In this document: piece by piece, positions 29,201 through 36,519 of the stretch
How the letters are laid out: each line of letters opens with the position of its first letter
How positions within the stretch are numbered: position 1 is the first letter of the stretch
From: Peteryoungia desertarenae
GTDB taxonomy: Bacteria > Pseudomonadota > Alphaproteobacteria > Rhizobiales > Rhizobiaceae
Direction of reading: 5' to 3'
DNA length: 64,000 nt
Assembly (NCBI RefSeq): GCF_005860795.2
Contig: NZ_CP058350.1
Coordinates: forward strand, 746,001 to 810,000
Position numbers and translations under genes: made by a program
Notes under the pieces: model-generated
What the model was told of the DNA's origin: nothing
Database searches by the model: none
Seen by the model: the letters and a program-made list of their open reading frames with translations, nothing else

Positions 29201-31821
29201 TGGATGAAGGCCGCGCCCAGGCGTTACTCGCCGCCTCACGCGTCGTCGTTCATGCCAGGAATGGCAAGATCGTTGATCAGGTGAACCGTGCCGTCACGCT
29301 TTTCGCCAATCCGCTATCGCCCGATAGCGGAGAAGGTGACTGGCAGGGCCTTCCGCCAATGACGAGCCTCGAAGAGACGACCCAAACGTCTGCAAATGGC
29401 GACGATCTGCTCTTCTGGAATGGCTTTGGTGGTTTTGATGCGGCCACTGGTGAATACGTCATACGCCTGAACGGTCGGATGACCACGCCGCACCCATGGA
29501 TCAACGTGATCGCTAATGAGCAATTCGGCTTTCACGTCTCGGCAGAGGGAGGCGGCTTTACCTGGAGCCAGAACTCCCGCGATTATCAGATCACCCCCTG
29601 GAGCAATGACCCGGTGGTCGATCGTCCCGGCGAGGCATTCTACGTCGTCGATCCGGAAAACAACCGGAACTACGCGACAGTTGCCGGGCTGAACACGGAC
29701 CCCTCGGCCCGCTTCGAAACCCGTCACGGCATGGGTTACTCCATCCTAGCCAGCCAGCACGAGGATATGGAGATCCAGATCTGCCAGACGGTAGCGCGTG
29801 ATGCGCCGGCGAAGTTTTCGAAGATCACTTTGAGCAACAAGACCGCAACTACGCGTCGGCTTAAGGTCTACGGATACGCGGAGTGGGTTCTGGGCAATAA
29901 TCGACAAAAGACGGCGCCTTATGTCCTGGCGAGCCATGATGAAAAAAACGGCGCCCTCTTCGCGACCAATCCCTACGACACCAACTATCCGGGCCGTTTT
30001 GCCTTTCTGATGGGTCAAGGCACGCTTGGCGCTTTCACGGCGAACCGTCGAGAATTTATTGGTCGCAATGGTACAATTGCGCTGCCACAAGCCATTGCCC
30101 AGCCAAGGGTACTGTCCGGCTCCCTGGAAACCGATGGTGATCCATGCGCGGCTCTGATGTTCGAGGTCGAGCTCCCTGCGCACGGGTCGGCGGACATTAC
30201 CTTTGTTCTTGGCGAAGCGGAGAATAAGGACGCGGCCATGCGCATGGCCACAGACATGCGGCTGCGGTCTTTCGACGCCACCCTGGAAGCGTCGAAGTCC
30301 TTCTGGAAAGAGTTCACCGGCAAGTTTCAAGTGCAATCGCCAGATCCGGCATTCGATCACCTGGTCAATGCGTGGCTGCCCTATCAGGCACTGAGCTGCC
30401 GCCTGTTTGCGCGGGCCGGCTTCTATCAGGCGAGCGGTGCCTATGGCTTCCGTGACCAGCTTCAGGATACGCTGGCCTTCCTGACGGTCGAACCGCAGCT
30501 TGCCCGTCGCCAGATCCTGAAGGCCGCAGCCCGCCAGTTCATCGAGGGCGACGTCCAGCATTGGTGGCTGCCGCAGACGGGAGCGGGTGTCCGCACCATG
30601 ATCTCCGACGACGTTGTCTGGCTCGCCTATGCGATCGACCAGTATGTCTCGGCGACAGGCGACGAAACCATCCTTACCGAACCGGTCCCCTTCCTGGACG
30701 GCCCGGATCTGAAGCAGGGGCAGCATGACAGCTTCTTCCTGCCGAACACGGCGGCAGAGACGGCAGATCTCTACGAGCATGCCGCCCGCGCACTGGATCT
30801 GGCCATGGCCCGCACCGGCGAACACGGCCTGCCGCTGATCCTCGGCGGTGACTGGAATGACGGCATGAACCGTGTGGGCATTGAAGGCCGCGGCGAAAGC
30901 GTCTGGCTGGGCTGGCTTTTGGCCGCAACGCTGGAGCGCTTCAAGGCGCAGGCCGACAAGCGCGGCGAACGTGAGCGCAGCGCCCGCTGGAGCGACCATA
31001 TCGCAAAGCTTAAAGCCGCTCTGGAAACGACCGGCTGGGACGGTGACCACTATCGTCGCGGCTATTTCGACGACGGCTCACCGCTGGGATCGAATGAATC
31101 CTTGCAGTGCCAAATCGACTCCATCGCCCAGTCCTGGAGCGTGCTCTCCGGTCTCGGAGATCCCGCGCATACCGCAAAGGCTCTCGAGTCCGCAGTCTCC
31201 AAACTGGTCGACTCAGAGACGGGCATCGTACGCCTCCTCACGCCCGCCTTCGAGAAGCCTGAGGTCGATCCGGGCTATATCGGTGCCTATCCGCCGGGCG
31301 TGCGTGAGAACGGTGGTCAGTACACCCACGCGGCGATCTGGCTCGGCCTTGCGCTGGTCAAGGCCGGACGCTGCTCGGACGCCTGGCGCGTCTTCGAGCT
31401 CGTGAACCCGATCAACCATGCCCGCACGCCGGAAGAAGCAGAGCTGTACCGCGTCGAGCCTTATGTCGTTGCGGCCGATATCTATGGCGGCGAAGGCTAT
31501 GCCGGTCGCGGTGGCTGGACCTGGTACACGGGTTCTGCCGGCTGGCTCTACCGCTTTGCGGTCGAAGGCTTCCTCGGCATCCGCCGCAAGGGCAATGACA
31601 TCGTCGTAACCCCCGCGCTTCCCGAGCACTGGCAGGGCTTCAAGGCAAAGGTCGAGATCGATGGACGCATGGTCGAGGTGGCCGTCTCGCGCAAGGCCGA
31701 GGGCTATGACGTGACCCTGGACGGCAGGGCCCAGGAGATCGGCCAGGATCTGCCAGAGCCCCCGGCCCCGCCGTCGGCGAAGAAGGCAACGCGCAAGCCG
31801 AAGGCCAAGGCGGCCGAGTAA
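23293..31821 (+). CDS. ndvB: cyclic beta-1,2-glucan synthase
   Basis: 2842-aa inner-membrane enzyme (NdvB/ChvB/Cgs) that primes, extends, cyclises and sizes periplasmic beta-1,2-glucan from UDP-glucose; needed for osmotic adaptation and plant infection in this family. Order: N-terminal region; hydrophobic helices around 400-450; GT84 glucosyltransferase with the metal site TLDADTR near 616 and RQHRWARGDWQ near 765; further helices at ~805-975; a glucoamylase-like DUF3131 domain near 990-1500 (FNWYHTDSLKTLGPRYVSAV); two GH94-associated beta-domains (near 1575 and 2045); and a GH94 phosphorylase domain at the C-terminus for chain-length control (GDWNDGMNRVG, GENGGQYTHAAIW-like). Length agrees with Brucella and Ensifer enzymes. 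Its exporter ndvA is 4.7 kb downstream. Confidence 0.97.
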   Translation: MTLHIPLRELETKQIDHNDSIRASYLTIDELAEVAASLAKEGIGELPGYTEFDFFRRNRENEREILRVYRATAADVEQGATITPAAEWLLDNHYVIEEAIQEVRRDFPRKFYRQLPTIQIGQTLIPRTMALAWLYVAHTHSTVSQESMTALVEGYQSHQPLEIGELWALPSIVRFVLTENLRRIATRVDRSRRMRRRANEVADEIIRLNDPRSAAEYLKRIEQLAEDNTFATQFLYRLRNGSQNTAFAVNWLEERLEAAGRTAQEAMDAEHNRLSSGNVTMGNIVKSLREIDDKEWSVWVENVCHVDRILAQHTDYRALDFGSRNLYRSQIERMARRSNQTEIEIAQTAVELARGMKAETDHGPADVGAYLVGTNRSVLENAIGYLKPVSRILIEAFKKLHWLSIAIPVIALTIFALGVVGYFLADAGIPTALLVILLALFALPASEGATGLFNTLVTFFVKPARLTGYEFKEGIPPEARTLVAVPCMITKRDDVDELIRNLEVHYLTNPHGEIYFALLSDWKDSQTEEAPADLDVLEYAKREMAQLNARYGGESQARFFLLHRRRLYNPAEGCWMGWERKRGKLHELNLLLRGDRDTSYVAGAAMVPEGVQYVMTLDADTRLMRDAVTKLVGKMHHPLNRPVHDPDTGRVVSGYGVLQPRVTPSLTTGKDASVFQRIFSMNRGLDPYVFTVSDVYQDITGEGTFTGKGLYHVDAFEAALKGRIDENSVLSHDLLEGSLARCALVTDVELVEDFPTRYEVEISRQHRWARGDWQLLPYIGDSKRGITALGRWKMIDNLRRSLTPIAWFIASVLGWATMNPIGALIWQLLLIFSLFVAPTLSLLSGVLPRQTDIVPAAHFQTLWSEVRSINAQVALRIIFIADNAAMMTDAIIRSLYRMMVSRKLLLEWRTASSIQSSAQGDALSYYQTMRHAPMLAIVALCLAALFGADEYGYLTGIPFVLLWLASPLVAWYVSQSAETEDSLEVPPHVAIELRKVARRTWRYFETFVTAGDNYLPPDNLQEVPEPVLARRTSPTNIGVYLLSVVSARHFGWLSFEQTIERLEQTISTVERMEKHRGHLFNWYHTDSLKTLGPRYVSAVDSGNLAGHLIAIASACREWAEAPSAHLQGNLDGIGDVGGILLETLAQLPDDRKNLRPLRRRLEERINGFNTALAAVKREHEFASIRIINLAVLARDVQKLATNLHHEIRTEQSAEITRWAESLVSVCEAHIADTAFDLSTIEPLRKRLSVLGERARNLAFSMDFTFLFRPERRLLSIGYRVESRELDEACYDLLASEARLTSLFAIAKGDLPTEHWYRLGRQVVPIGARAALISWSGSMFEYLMPPLVMQERQGGILNQTNHLVVLEQMNHGRRLDTPWGISEAAFNARDHELTYQYTNFGVPTLGLKRGLGQNAVIAPYASILASQYYPEASLENLERLRALGALGAYGYHDAVDFTPTRVPDGKKCAVVYNYYAHHHGMSIAAVANVAFNGLLRALFHADPVIEAAELLIQEKAPREIQVMSAKHEPQAPGKGQADLLRAEIRTIVDPASKDREVVFLSNGHYSVMLTATGSGFSRWNGQSVSRWKADPTEDRWGNFIFLRDTATNQWWSATATPRRAQDEKTKTIFGDDKAEFFKTVGDISTSVECIVATEHDAEGRRLTILNTGTEDRFIEVTSYVEPVIAYEDADSAHPLFSRMFIKTEFGRRRDVIRAERNKRSPSDPDMCVAHLVVDNAGPGRETEFETDRRKFIGRGRDLANAAAFDPGATLSGSEGYTLDPVLSLRRTVRVPAGKKVSVIFWTIAGAIREDIDKAIERYRHPDAFSHELIHAWTRAQVELRHIGITSQQAAAFQHLGRYLVYPDNHLRADPETVKNGLASQSALWPMAISGDLPIFAVRINDDMDMEIAREAMSALEYLRRRGVIADLAILNERATSYVQDMQHALEHMAENLRHRLPVGRQHVFVVRDDLMDEGRAQALLAASRVVVHARNGKIVDQVNRAVTLFANPLSPDSGEGDWQGLPPMTSLEETTQTSANGDDLLFWNGFGGFDAATGEYVIRLNGRMTTPHPWINVIANEQFGFHVSAEGGGFTWSQNSRDYQITPWSNDPVVDRPGEAFYVVDPENNRNYATVAGLNTDPSARFETRHGMGYSILASQHEDMEIQICQTVARDAPAKFSKITLSNKTATTRRLKVYGYAEWVLGNNRQKTAPYVLASHDEKNGALFATNPYDTNYPGRFAFLMGQGTLGAFTANRREFIGRNGTIALPQAIAQPRVLSGSLETDGDPCAALMFEVELPAHGSADITFVLGEAENKDAAMRMATDMRLRSFDATLEASKSFWKEFTGKFQVQSPDPAFDHLVNAWLPYQALSCRLFARAGFYQASGAYGFRDQLQDTLAFLTVEPQLARRQILKAAARQFIEGDVQHWWLPQTGAGVRTMISDDVVWLAYAIDQYVSATGDETILTEPVPFLDGPDLKQGQHDSFFLPNTAAETADLYEHAARALDLAMARTGEHGLPLILGGDWNDGMNRVGIEGRGESVWLGWLLAATLERFKAQADKRGERERSARWSDHIAKLKAALETTGWDGDHYRRGYFDDGSPLGSNESLQCQIDSIAQSWSVLSGLGDPAHTAKALESAVSKLVDSETGIVRLLTPAFEKPEVDPGYIGAYPPGVRENGGQYTHAAIWLGLALVKAGRCSDAWRVFELVNPINHARTPEEAELYRVEPYVVAADIYGGEGYAGRGGWTWYTGSAGWLYRFAVEGFLGIRRKGNDIVVTPALPEHWQGFKAKVEIDGRMVEVAVSRKAEGYDVTLDGRAQEIGQDLPEPPAPPSAKKATRKPKAKAAE

Positions 31822-31842
31822 CCGATCCCAACAGGCAAGACG

Positions 31843-31876
31843 AAAGAGGCCCCGCCAGCAGTGGCGGGGCCTCTTT
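31843..31876. terminator. Bidirectional terminator between ndvB and pyc
   Basis: AAAGAGGCCCCGCCA...TGGCGGGGCCTCTTT, a perfect 15-bp stem with a four-base loop, between two convergent genes. The strongest terminator of the window. Confidence 0.95.
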
Positions 31877-31899
31877 AGTTTCCAGTGATGAGAAAGCGA

Positions 31900-34800
31900 T
31901 CAGGCAGAATAGACGATCAGCAGATCCTTGGCGTCGATCTGATCGCCGACGCGCACGAGAACTTCCGAAATTGTCCCATCCCGGTCGGCATGCAGCGCCG
32001 TTTCCATCTTCATCGCTTCGATCGACAATAGCACGTCACCCGACTTGACCGTCTGGCCGACGGAAACGGCAACCTGCGAAACCACGCCTGGCATCGGCGC
32101 ACCCAGCTGTGCGGTATTGCCAAGGTCGGCCTTGCGGCGGATGGCGCTACCCGAGGCACCATGGGCGCGGTCCGGCACCTTGATGCGACGCGGCTGACCG
32201 TTCAGCTCGAAGAAGACGGTGACCATGCCCTTGTCATCGGTGTTGCCGATCGCCTGATTGACGATGACGAGCGTCTTGCCCTTTTCGAGATCAACGAACA
32301 GCTCTTCGCCGGCCGGCAGACCGTAGAAATACTGCGGCGTCGGGATGACCGAAACCGGGCCGTACATGTCGGCTGCCAGCGCATAATCCGTAAAGACCTT
32401 CGGGTACATCAGATAGGAGGCGAACTCGAAATCCGTGACTTCGCGGCCGAGCTTCTCTTCGATTGCCTTGCGTTCGGCATCAAGGTCGGCCGGTGGCAGC
32501 AGCGAACCGGGCACCTCCGTATAGGGCTGCTCGCCCTTCAGCACCTTCTTCTGCAGCGCTTCCGGCCAGCCACCCGGGGGCTGACCGAGATCGCCCTTCA
32601 GCATCGAGACGACGGAGTCCGGGAAGGCAATATCCTTGTTGGGGTTCTCGACATCGGCAACGGAAAGATCCTGGCTCACCATCATCAGCGCCATGTCGCC
32701 GACGACCTTGGAGGACGGCGTCACCTTGACGATATCGCCGAACATCTGGTTGGCATCGGCATAGGCCTGGGCCACTTCGTGCCAGCGGGTTTCGAGCCCC
32801 AGCGAACGGGCCTGCTCCTTGAGGTTGGTAAACTGGCCACCCGGCATTTCGTGCAGATAGACTTCCGAAGCCGGTCCCTTGAGATCGCTTTCGAAAGCCG
32901 CGTACTGCGTGCGCACAGCTTCCCAGTAGAAGGAAATGCGGCGGATCCAGTGCGGGTCGAGACCCGGGTCACGCTCGGAGCCACGCAGGGCTTCGACGAT
33001 CGAGCCAAGGCAGGGCTGGGACGTATTGCCCGAGAAGGCGTCCATGGCTGCATCCACCGCATCGACACCGGCCTCGACAGCCGCGAGAACCGTCGCAGCG
33101 GCGATGCCCGAGGTATCGTGCGTGTGGAAGTGGATCGGCAGGCTGGTCGCTTCGCGCAGCGCCTTGAACAGCACCTTGGCCGCAGCCGGCTTCAGAAGGC
33201 CGGCCATGTCCTTGACGGCGATGATATGCGCACCGGCCTTTTCCAGCTCGGTGGCGAGGGTTGTGTAGTACTTCAGGTCATACTTCGGACGCGTCGAGTT
33301 CAGGAGATCACCCGTGTAGCAGATGACCGCCTCGCAGAGCTTGTTCTCCTCGATCACGGCATCCATCGACACGCGCATGTTGTCGACCCAGTTCAGGCAG
33401 TCGAAGACGCGGAAAAGGTCGATACCGCCCTTGGCTGCCTGACGAACAAAATACTTCACGACATTGTCGGGATAGTTCTTGTAGCCGACACCGTTGGCGC
33501 CGCGGAGCAGCATCTGCAGAAGCAGGTTCGGCGCACCCTCGCGCACCAGTGCCAAACGCTCCCAAGGATCTTCCGTCAGGAAGCGCATGGAGACGTCGAA
33601 GGTCGCCCCACCCCAGCACTCCAGCGAAAAGAGGTTCGGCAAGGCCCGTGCATAGGTATCGGCGATCCTGGCGATATCATGCGTGCGCATGCGGGTTGCC
33701 AGCAGCGACTGGTGACCGTCACGCATTGTCGTATCGGTCATCAGGATGCGTTTTTCGTTGCGCATCCAGTCGCCGAACTTCTTCGGACCGAGCTCGTCGA
33801 GCAGTTGCTTGGTGCCCGGCTTGATGTCCGCCTCTATGAAAGGAAGGACTGGTTCAGCCGCATCCGCCGGCGGCTTCGGGCGGCCCTTCACTTCCGGATG
33901 CCCGTTGACCGTGACATCGGCGAGATAGGTCAGGAGCTTCGTCGCACGGTCCTGGCGCTTCACCTGCTGGAAGAGCTCCGGCGTCGTGTCGATGAAGCGG
34001 GTCGTGTAGGAATTGTCGCGAAACTTCGGGTGACCGATGATCGCCTCGAGGAAGGTGAGGTTGGTGGCAACACCGCGGATACGGAATTCGCGCAGAGCGC
34101 GGTCCATGCGGCTGATCGCCTCCTGCGGCGTGCTGCCCGACGCCGTGACCTTGACCAGCAGCGGGTCATAATAGCGGGTGATGATCGCGCCCGAATAGGC
34201 GGTGCCACCGTCGAGACGGATGCCGAAGCCGGCCGCCGAACGATAGGCGGTGATGCGGCCGTAATCCGGAATGAAGTTCTGCTCCGGATCTTCGGTCGTG
34301 ATGCGGCACTGCAGGGCATGGCCGTTGAGGCGGATATCCGCCTGCTTCGGCACGCCCGATTCCGGCGTACCGATCGCGTGGCCGTCGAGAATGTGGATCT
34401 GCGCCTTGACAATATCGATGCCGGTGACGACTTCGGTGACGGTGTGCTCGACCTGGATGCGCGGGTTGACCTCGATGAAGTAGAATTTGCCGGTGTCGGC
34501 ATCCATCAGATACTCGACCGTGCCGGCGCCGATATAATTCGTCGCCTTGGCGATGCGGAGCGAATAATCGGCCAGTTCCTGGCGCTGCGCTTCGTTCAGA
34601 TAGGGGGCCGGCGCGCGCTCGACGACCTTCTGGTTCCGGCGCTGGATGGAGCAGTCACGCTCGAAGAGATGCACGACATTGCCATGCGTGTCGCCGAGCA
34701 CCTGACTCTCGACGTGGCGGGCGCGCTCGACGAGCTTTTCGAGATAGACCTCGTCCTTGCCGAAAGCAGCCTTTGCCTCGCGCTTGGCTTCGGTGACTTC

Positions 34801-35361
34801 GCGGATCAGGTCCTTCGGATCGCGGATCGCGCGCATGCCGCGACCACCACCGCCCCAGGAGGCCTTGAGCATGACCGGATAGCCGATCTCGGCGGCGAGG
34901 CGATGAATTTCGCCTTCGTCATCCGGCAATGGATCGGTTGCCGGTACGACCGGCACGCCGACACTGATGGCCAGGTTGCGGGCGGCAACCTTGTTGCCGA
35001 GCTGGCGCATCGTGTCGCTCTTCGGACCGATGAAAATCAGACCTGCATCGTTGCAGGCATCTACGAACTCCGGACTTTCCGACAGCAGTCCGTAACCCGG
35101 GTGAATGGCATCGGCACCGGAAAGCTTGGCGACACGGATGATTTCATCGATCGACAGATAGCTTTCGATCGGCCCGAGATCGCGAGCAAGATGTGGCCCC
35201 CGACCAACCTGGTAACTCTCGTCGGCCTTGAACCGATGCAGGGCGAGCTTGTCCTCTTCCGCCCAGATGGCAACGGTCTTCAGGCCCAGTTCATTGGCCG
35301 CTCGAAAAACACGGATGGCAATTTCCGAGCGGTTTGCGACGAGAATCTTGGATATTGGCAA
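31900..35361 (-). CDS. pyc: pyruvate carboxylase
   Basis: 1153-aa biotin enzyme making oxaloacetate from pyruvate and bicarbonate, the anaplerotic step in rhizobia. Biotin carboxylase domain ~1-460 (ASWGGGGRGMRAI, EVNPRIQVEHTVTEVVTG), carboxyltransferase ~545-820 (DTTMRDGHQSLLATRMR, HFHTHDTSG), PC-allosteric/linker region and C-terminal biotin domain with Lys1118 in EAMKMET. Nearly identical in outline to the Rhizobium etli enzyme (1154 aa). The true start is TTG at 35361, with GGGGAG seven bases before and the usual N-terminus PISKILVANRSEIAIRV; the longer open frame from 35400 adds an unrelated leader. Confidence 0.97.
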   Translation of the reverse strand: MPISKILVANRSEIAIRVFRAANELGLKTVAIWAEEDKLALHRFKADESYQVGRGPHLARDLGPIESYLSIDEIIRVAKLSGADAIHPGYGLLSESPEFVDACNDAGLIFIGPKSDTMRQLGNKVAARNLAISVGVPVVPATDPLPDDEGEIHRLAAEIGYPVMLKASWGGGGRGMRAIRDPKDLIREVTEAKREAKAAFGKDEVYLEKLVERARHVESQVLGDTHGNVVHLFERDCSIQRRNQKVVERAPAPYLNEAQRQELADYSLRIAKATNYIGAGTVEYLMDADTGKFYFIEVNPRIQVEHTVTEVVTGIDIVKAQIHILDGHAIGTPESGVPKQADIRLNGHALQCRITTEDPEQNFIPDYGRITAYRSAAGFGIRLDGGTAYSGAIITRYYDPLLVKVTASGSTPQEAISRMDRALREFRIRGVATNLTFLEAIIGHPKFRDNSYTTRFIDTTPELFQQVKRQDRATKLLTYLADVTVNGHPEVKGRPKPPADAAEPVLPFIEADIKPGTKQLLDELGPKKFGDWMRNEKRILMTDTTMRDGHQSLLATRMRTHDIARIADTYARALPNLFSLECWGGATFDVSMRFLTEDPWERLALVREGAPNLLLQMLLRGANGVGYKNYPDNVVKYFVRQAAKGGIDLFRVFDCLNWVDNMRVSMDAVIEENKLCEAVICYTGDLLNSTRPKYDLKYYTTLATELEKAGAHIIAVKDMAGLLKPAAAKVLFKALREATSLPIHFHTHDTSGIAAATVLAAVEAGVDAVDAAMDAFSGNTSQPCLGSIVEALRGSERDPGLDPHWIRRISFYWEAVRTQYAAFESDLKGPASEVYLHEMPGGQFTNLKEQARSLGLETRWHEVAQAYADANQMFGDIVKVTPSSKVVGDMALMMVSQDLSVADVENPNKDIAFPDSVVSMLKGDLGQPPGGWPEALQKKVLKGEQPYTEVPGSLLPPADLDAERKAIEEKLGREVTDFEFASYLMYPKVFTDYALAADMYGPVSVIPTPQYFYGLPAGEELFVDLEKGKTLVIVNQAIGNTDDKGMVTVFFELNGQPRRIKVPDRAHGASGSAIRRKADLGNTAQLGAPMPGVVSQVAVSVGQTVKSGDVLLSIEAMKMETALHADRDGTISEVLVRVGDQIDAKDLLIVYSA

Positions 35362-35444
35362 TTCGATCTCCCCAAAACGATATGCCAGGGCATTGTGCAC
35401 CTGCGAAGAGAACTCATAGCGCGTTGTTTTAGGAAGTTCAATTT

Positions 35445-35469
35445 GCGCGGCATGCCAACCGCGCTTTTT
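35445..35469. other. Hairpin between the LuxR-type gene and pyc
   Basis: GCGCGG/CCGCGC stem with an eight-base loop, followed by TTTTT on the + strand. No + strand gene ends here. It may act as a weak attenuator between the luxR-type gene and pyc, or be chance. Confidence 0.35.
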
Positions 35470-35488
35470 GTCATATTCGGCGCTGCGA

Positions 35489-36226
35489 TCAGTTGATCAG
35501 ACCAAGTCGGAAAGCGATTGCAACGACGTGCTGTCTGTTTTTGGCCTCCAGCTTGTCCTGAATTCCATTCATGTACCAGTCGACTGTATGGTTCGATATC
35601 TTCAGGATTCGGCTGATTTCGTTCGAGGTCAGGCCATCTGCGAGGTAACTCAATACTTCCATTTCGCGCCGCGTCATCTTTGCATCAATAACGCCTACGG
35701 CAGGGCCGATTGAAATCTTGCGCAACTCGAGAATGCGCCAGAAAGCCTTTTTCGCAACTGCATCAAACATGGCAATTTCAGCAGGCGAAAGATCGACCGT
35801 CTTGCCGCCAACAGTCATATTGCCGACCAGTCCCGAGCGTCCGTGGACCGGGAAGATATATCCGTCGAAGAGACCGAATTTTTGGCTCTCCACCATCATG
35901 CGCTCCATGCGCTTGCGATGGGGATCGGTCTTGAACGCACTGACGGATTCGCGCCAGCGAAAGCCCTTCTGGGCATGAGAAAGATAACGGACCGTTGGAT
36001 CGATCAGAACATACTTCTTGCCGATATAGGTTTCCGGCCAGCCCTTGGGCCATTCGCCGCACAAGACAAGATCCATGGGGCTTTCATGAGGTCTTGGCTG
36101 ACGCACAACACCAAAATAGTCAAACTTGTAGCTGCGAATGACCTTCACAAGTTGGGTTATGACCTCATCCGCAGTCCGGCACTCATCAGCGACCACCAGA
36201 AACTGCAGCAGATTGCTAACGTTCAC
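35489..36226 (-). CDS. LuxR-family regulator, ExpR-like (LuxR solo)
   Basis: 245-aa protein with an N-terminal autoinducer-binding domain (~15-165, with the conserved aromatic/acid positions in WPETYIGKKYVLIDP and FRWRESV) and a LuxR helix-turn-helix (~180-240; MTRREMEVLSYLADGLTSNE, ISNHTVDWYMNGIQDKL). No luxI-type synthase is in the window, so it is a solo receptor here. In Ensifer meliloti expR, the quorum regulator of exopolysaccharide and motility, lies between pyc and ndvA; this gene occupies the same place. The GTG at 36226 is preceded by GAGGAGGTGGGGT, a near-perfect ribosome site; the open frame to 36406 is not needed. Orthology to ExpR is inferred from order and domains. Confidence 0.82.
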   Translation of the reverse strand: MNVSNLLQFLVVADECRTADEVITQLVKVIRSYKFDYFGVVRQPRPHESPMDLVLCGEWPKGWPETYIGKKYVLIDPTVRYLSHAQKGFRWRESVSAFKTDPHRKRMERMMVESQKFGLFDGYIFPVHGRSGLVGNMTVGGKTVDLSPAEIAMFDAVAKKAFWRILELRKISIGPAVGVIDAKMTRREMEVLSYLADGLTSNEISRILKISNHTVDWYMNGIQDKLEAKNRQHVVAIAFRLGLIN

Positions 36227-36386
36227 ACCCCACCTCCTCGCATAATTCCGAATAATTTGATCATCAAAAAGCCATTTGGCTCGGGTTTGGAATCGCGAAC
36301 CGTCAATTGAACTATGACGAGCAAAATGCGTTAACGAGTAGATAGCGACCATACCCGAATTCTTGTAGGGCTCGCAGATCGTGCAC

Positions 36387-36405
36387 TGCGGATACGGTAT
36401 CCGCA
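36387..36405. promoter_or_regulatory. 19-bp perfect dyad, candidate lux-type box
   Basis: TGCGGATAC-G-GTATCCGCA, two perfect nine-base arms around one base, in the divergent region between the LuxR-type gene and ndvA. Its centre is 170 bp before the regulator's GTG and 124 bp before the ndvA start. Size and symmetry fit the 18-20 bp boxes of LuxR regulators, but other regulators are possible. Confidence 0.55.
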
Positions 36406-36519
36406 CAGGAAAAAATCCGTATATGCCAAGTGTTCAGCCGTGATGACAAACAGGCTATTGTCAGCTGCAAGAAAAAAAGATTGAAGCTGCAAACGTGTTG
36501 CGTTGCATGAGGACCATCC

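Noticed and set aside
29746-31050. 434-codon frame opposite the ndvB C-terminus
   Set aside because: Antisense shadow; ndvB is continuous and conserved through this part.
32161-35496. 1111-codon open frame on the + strand opposite pyc
   Set aside because: It is the antisense shadow of a highly conserved GC-rich gene; its composition (Arg/Asp/Val/His rich, no domain) is that of an antisense frame.
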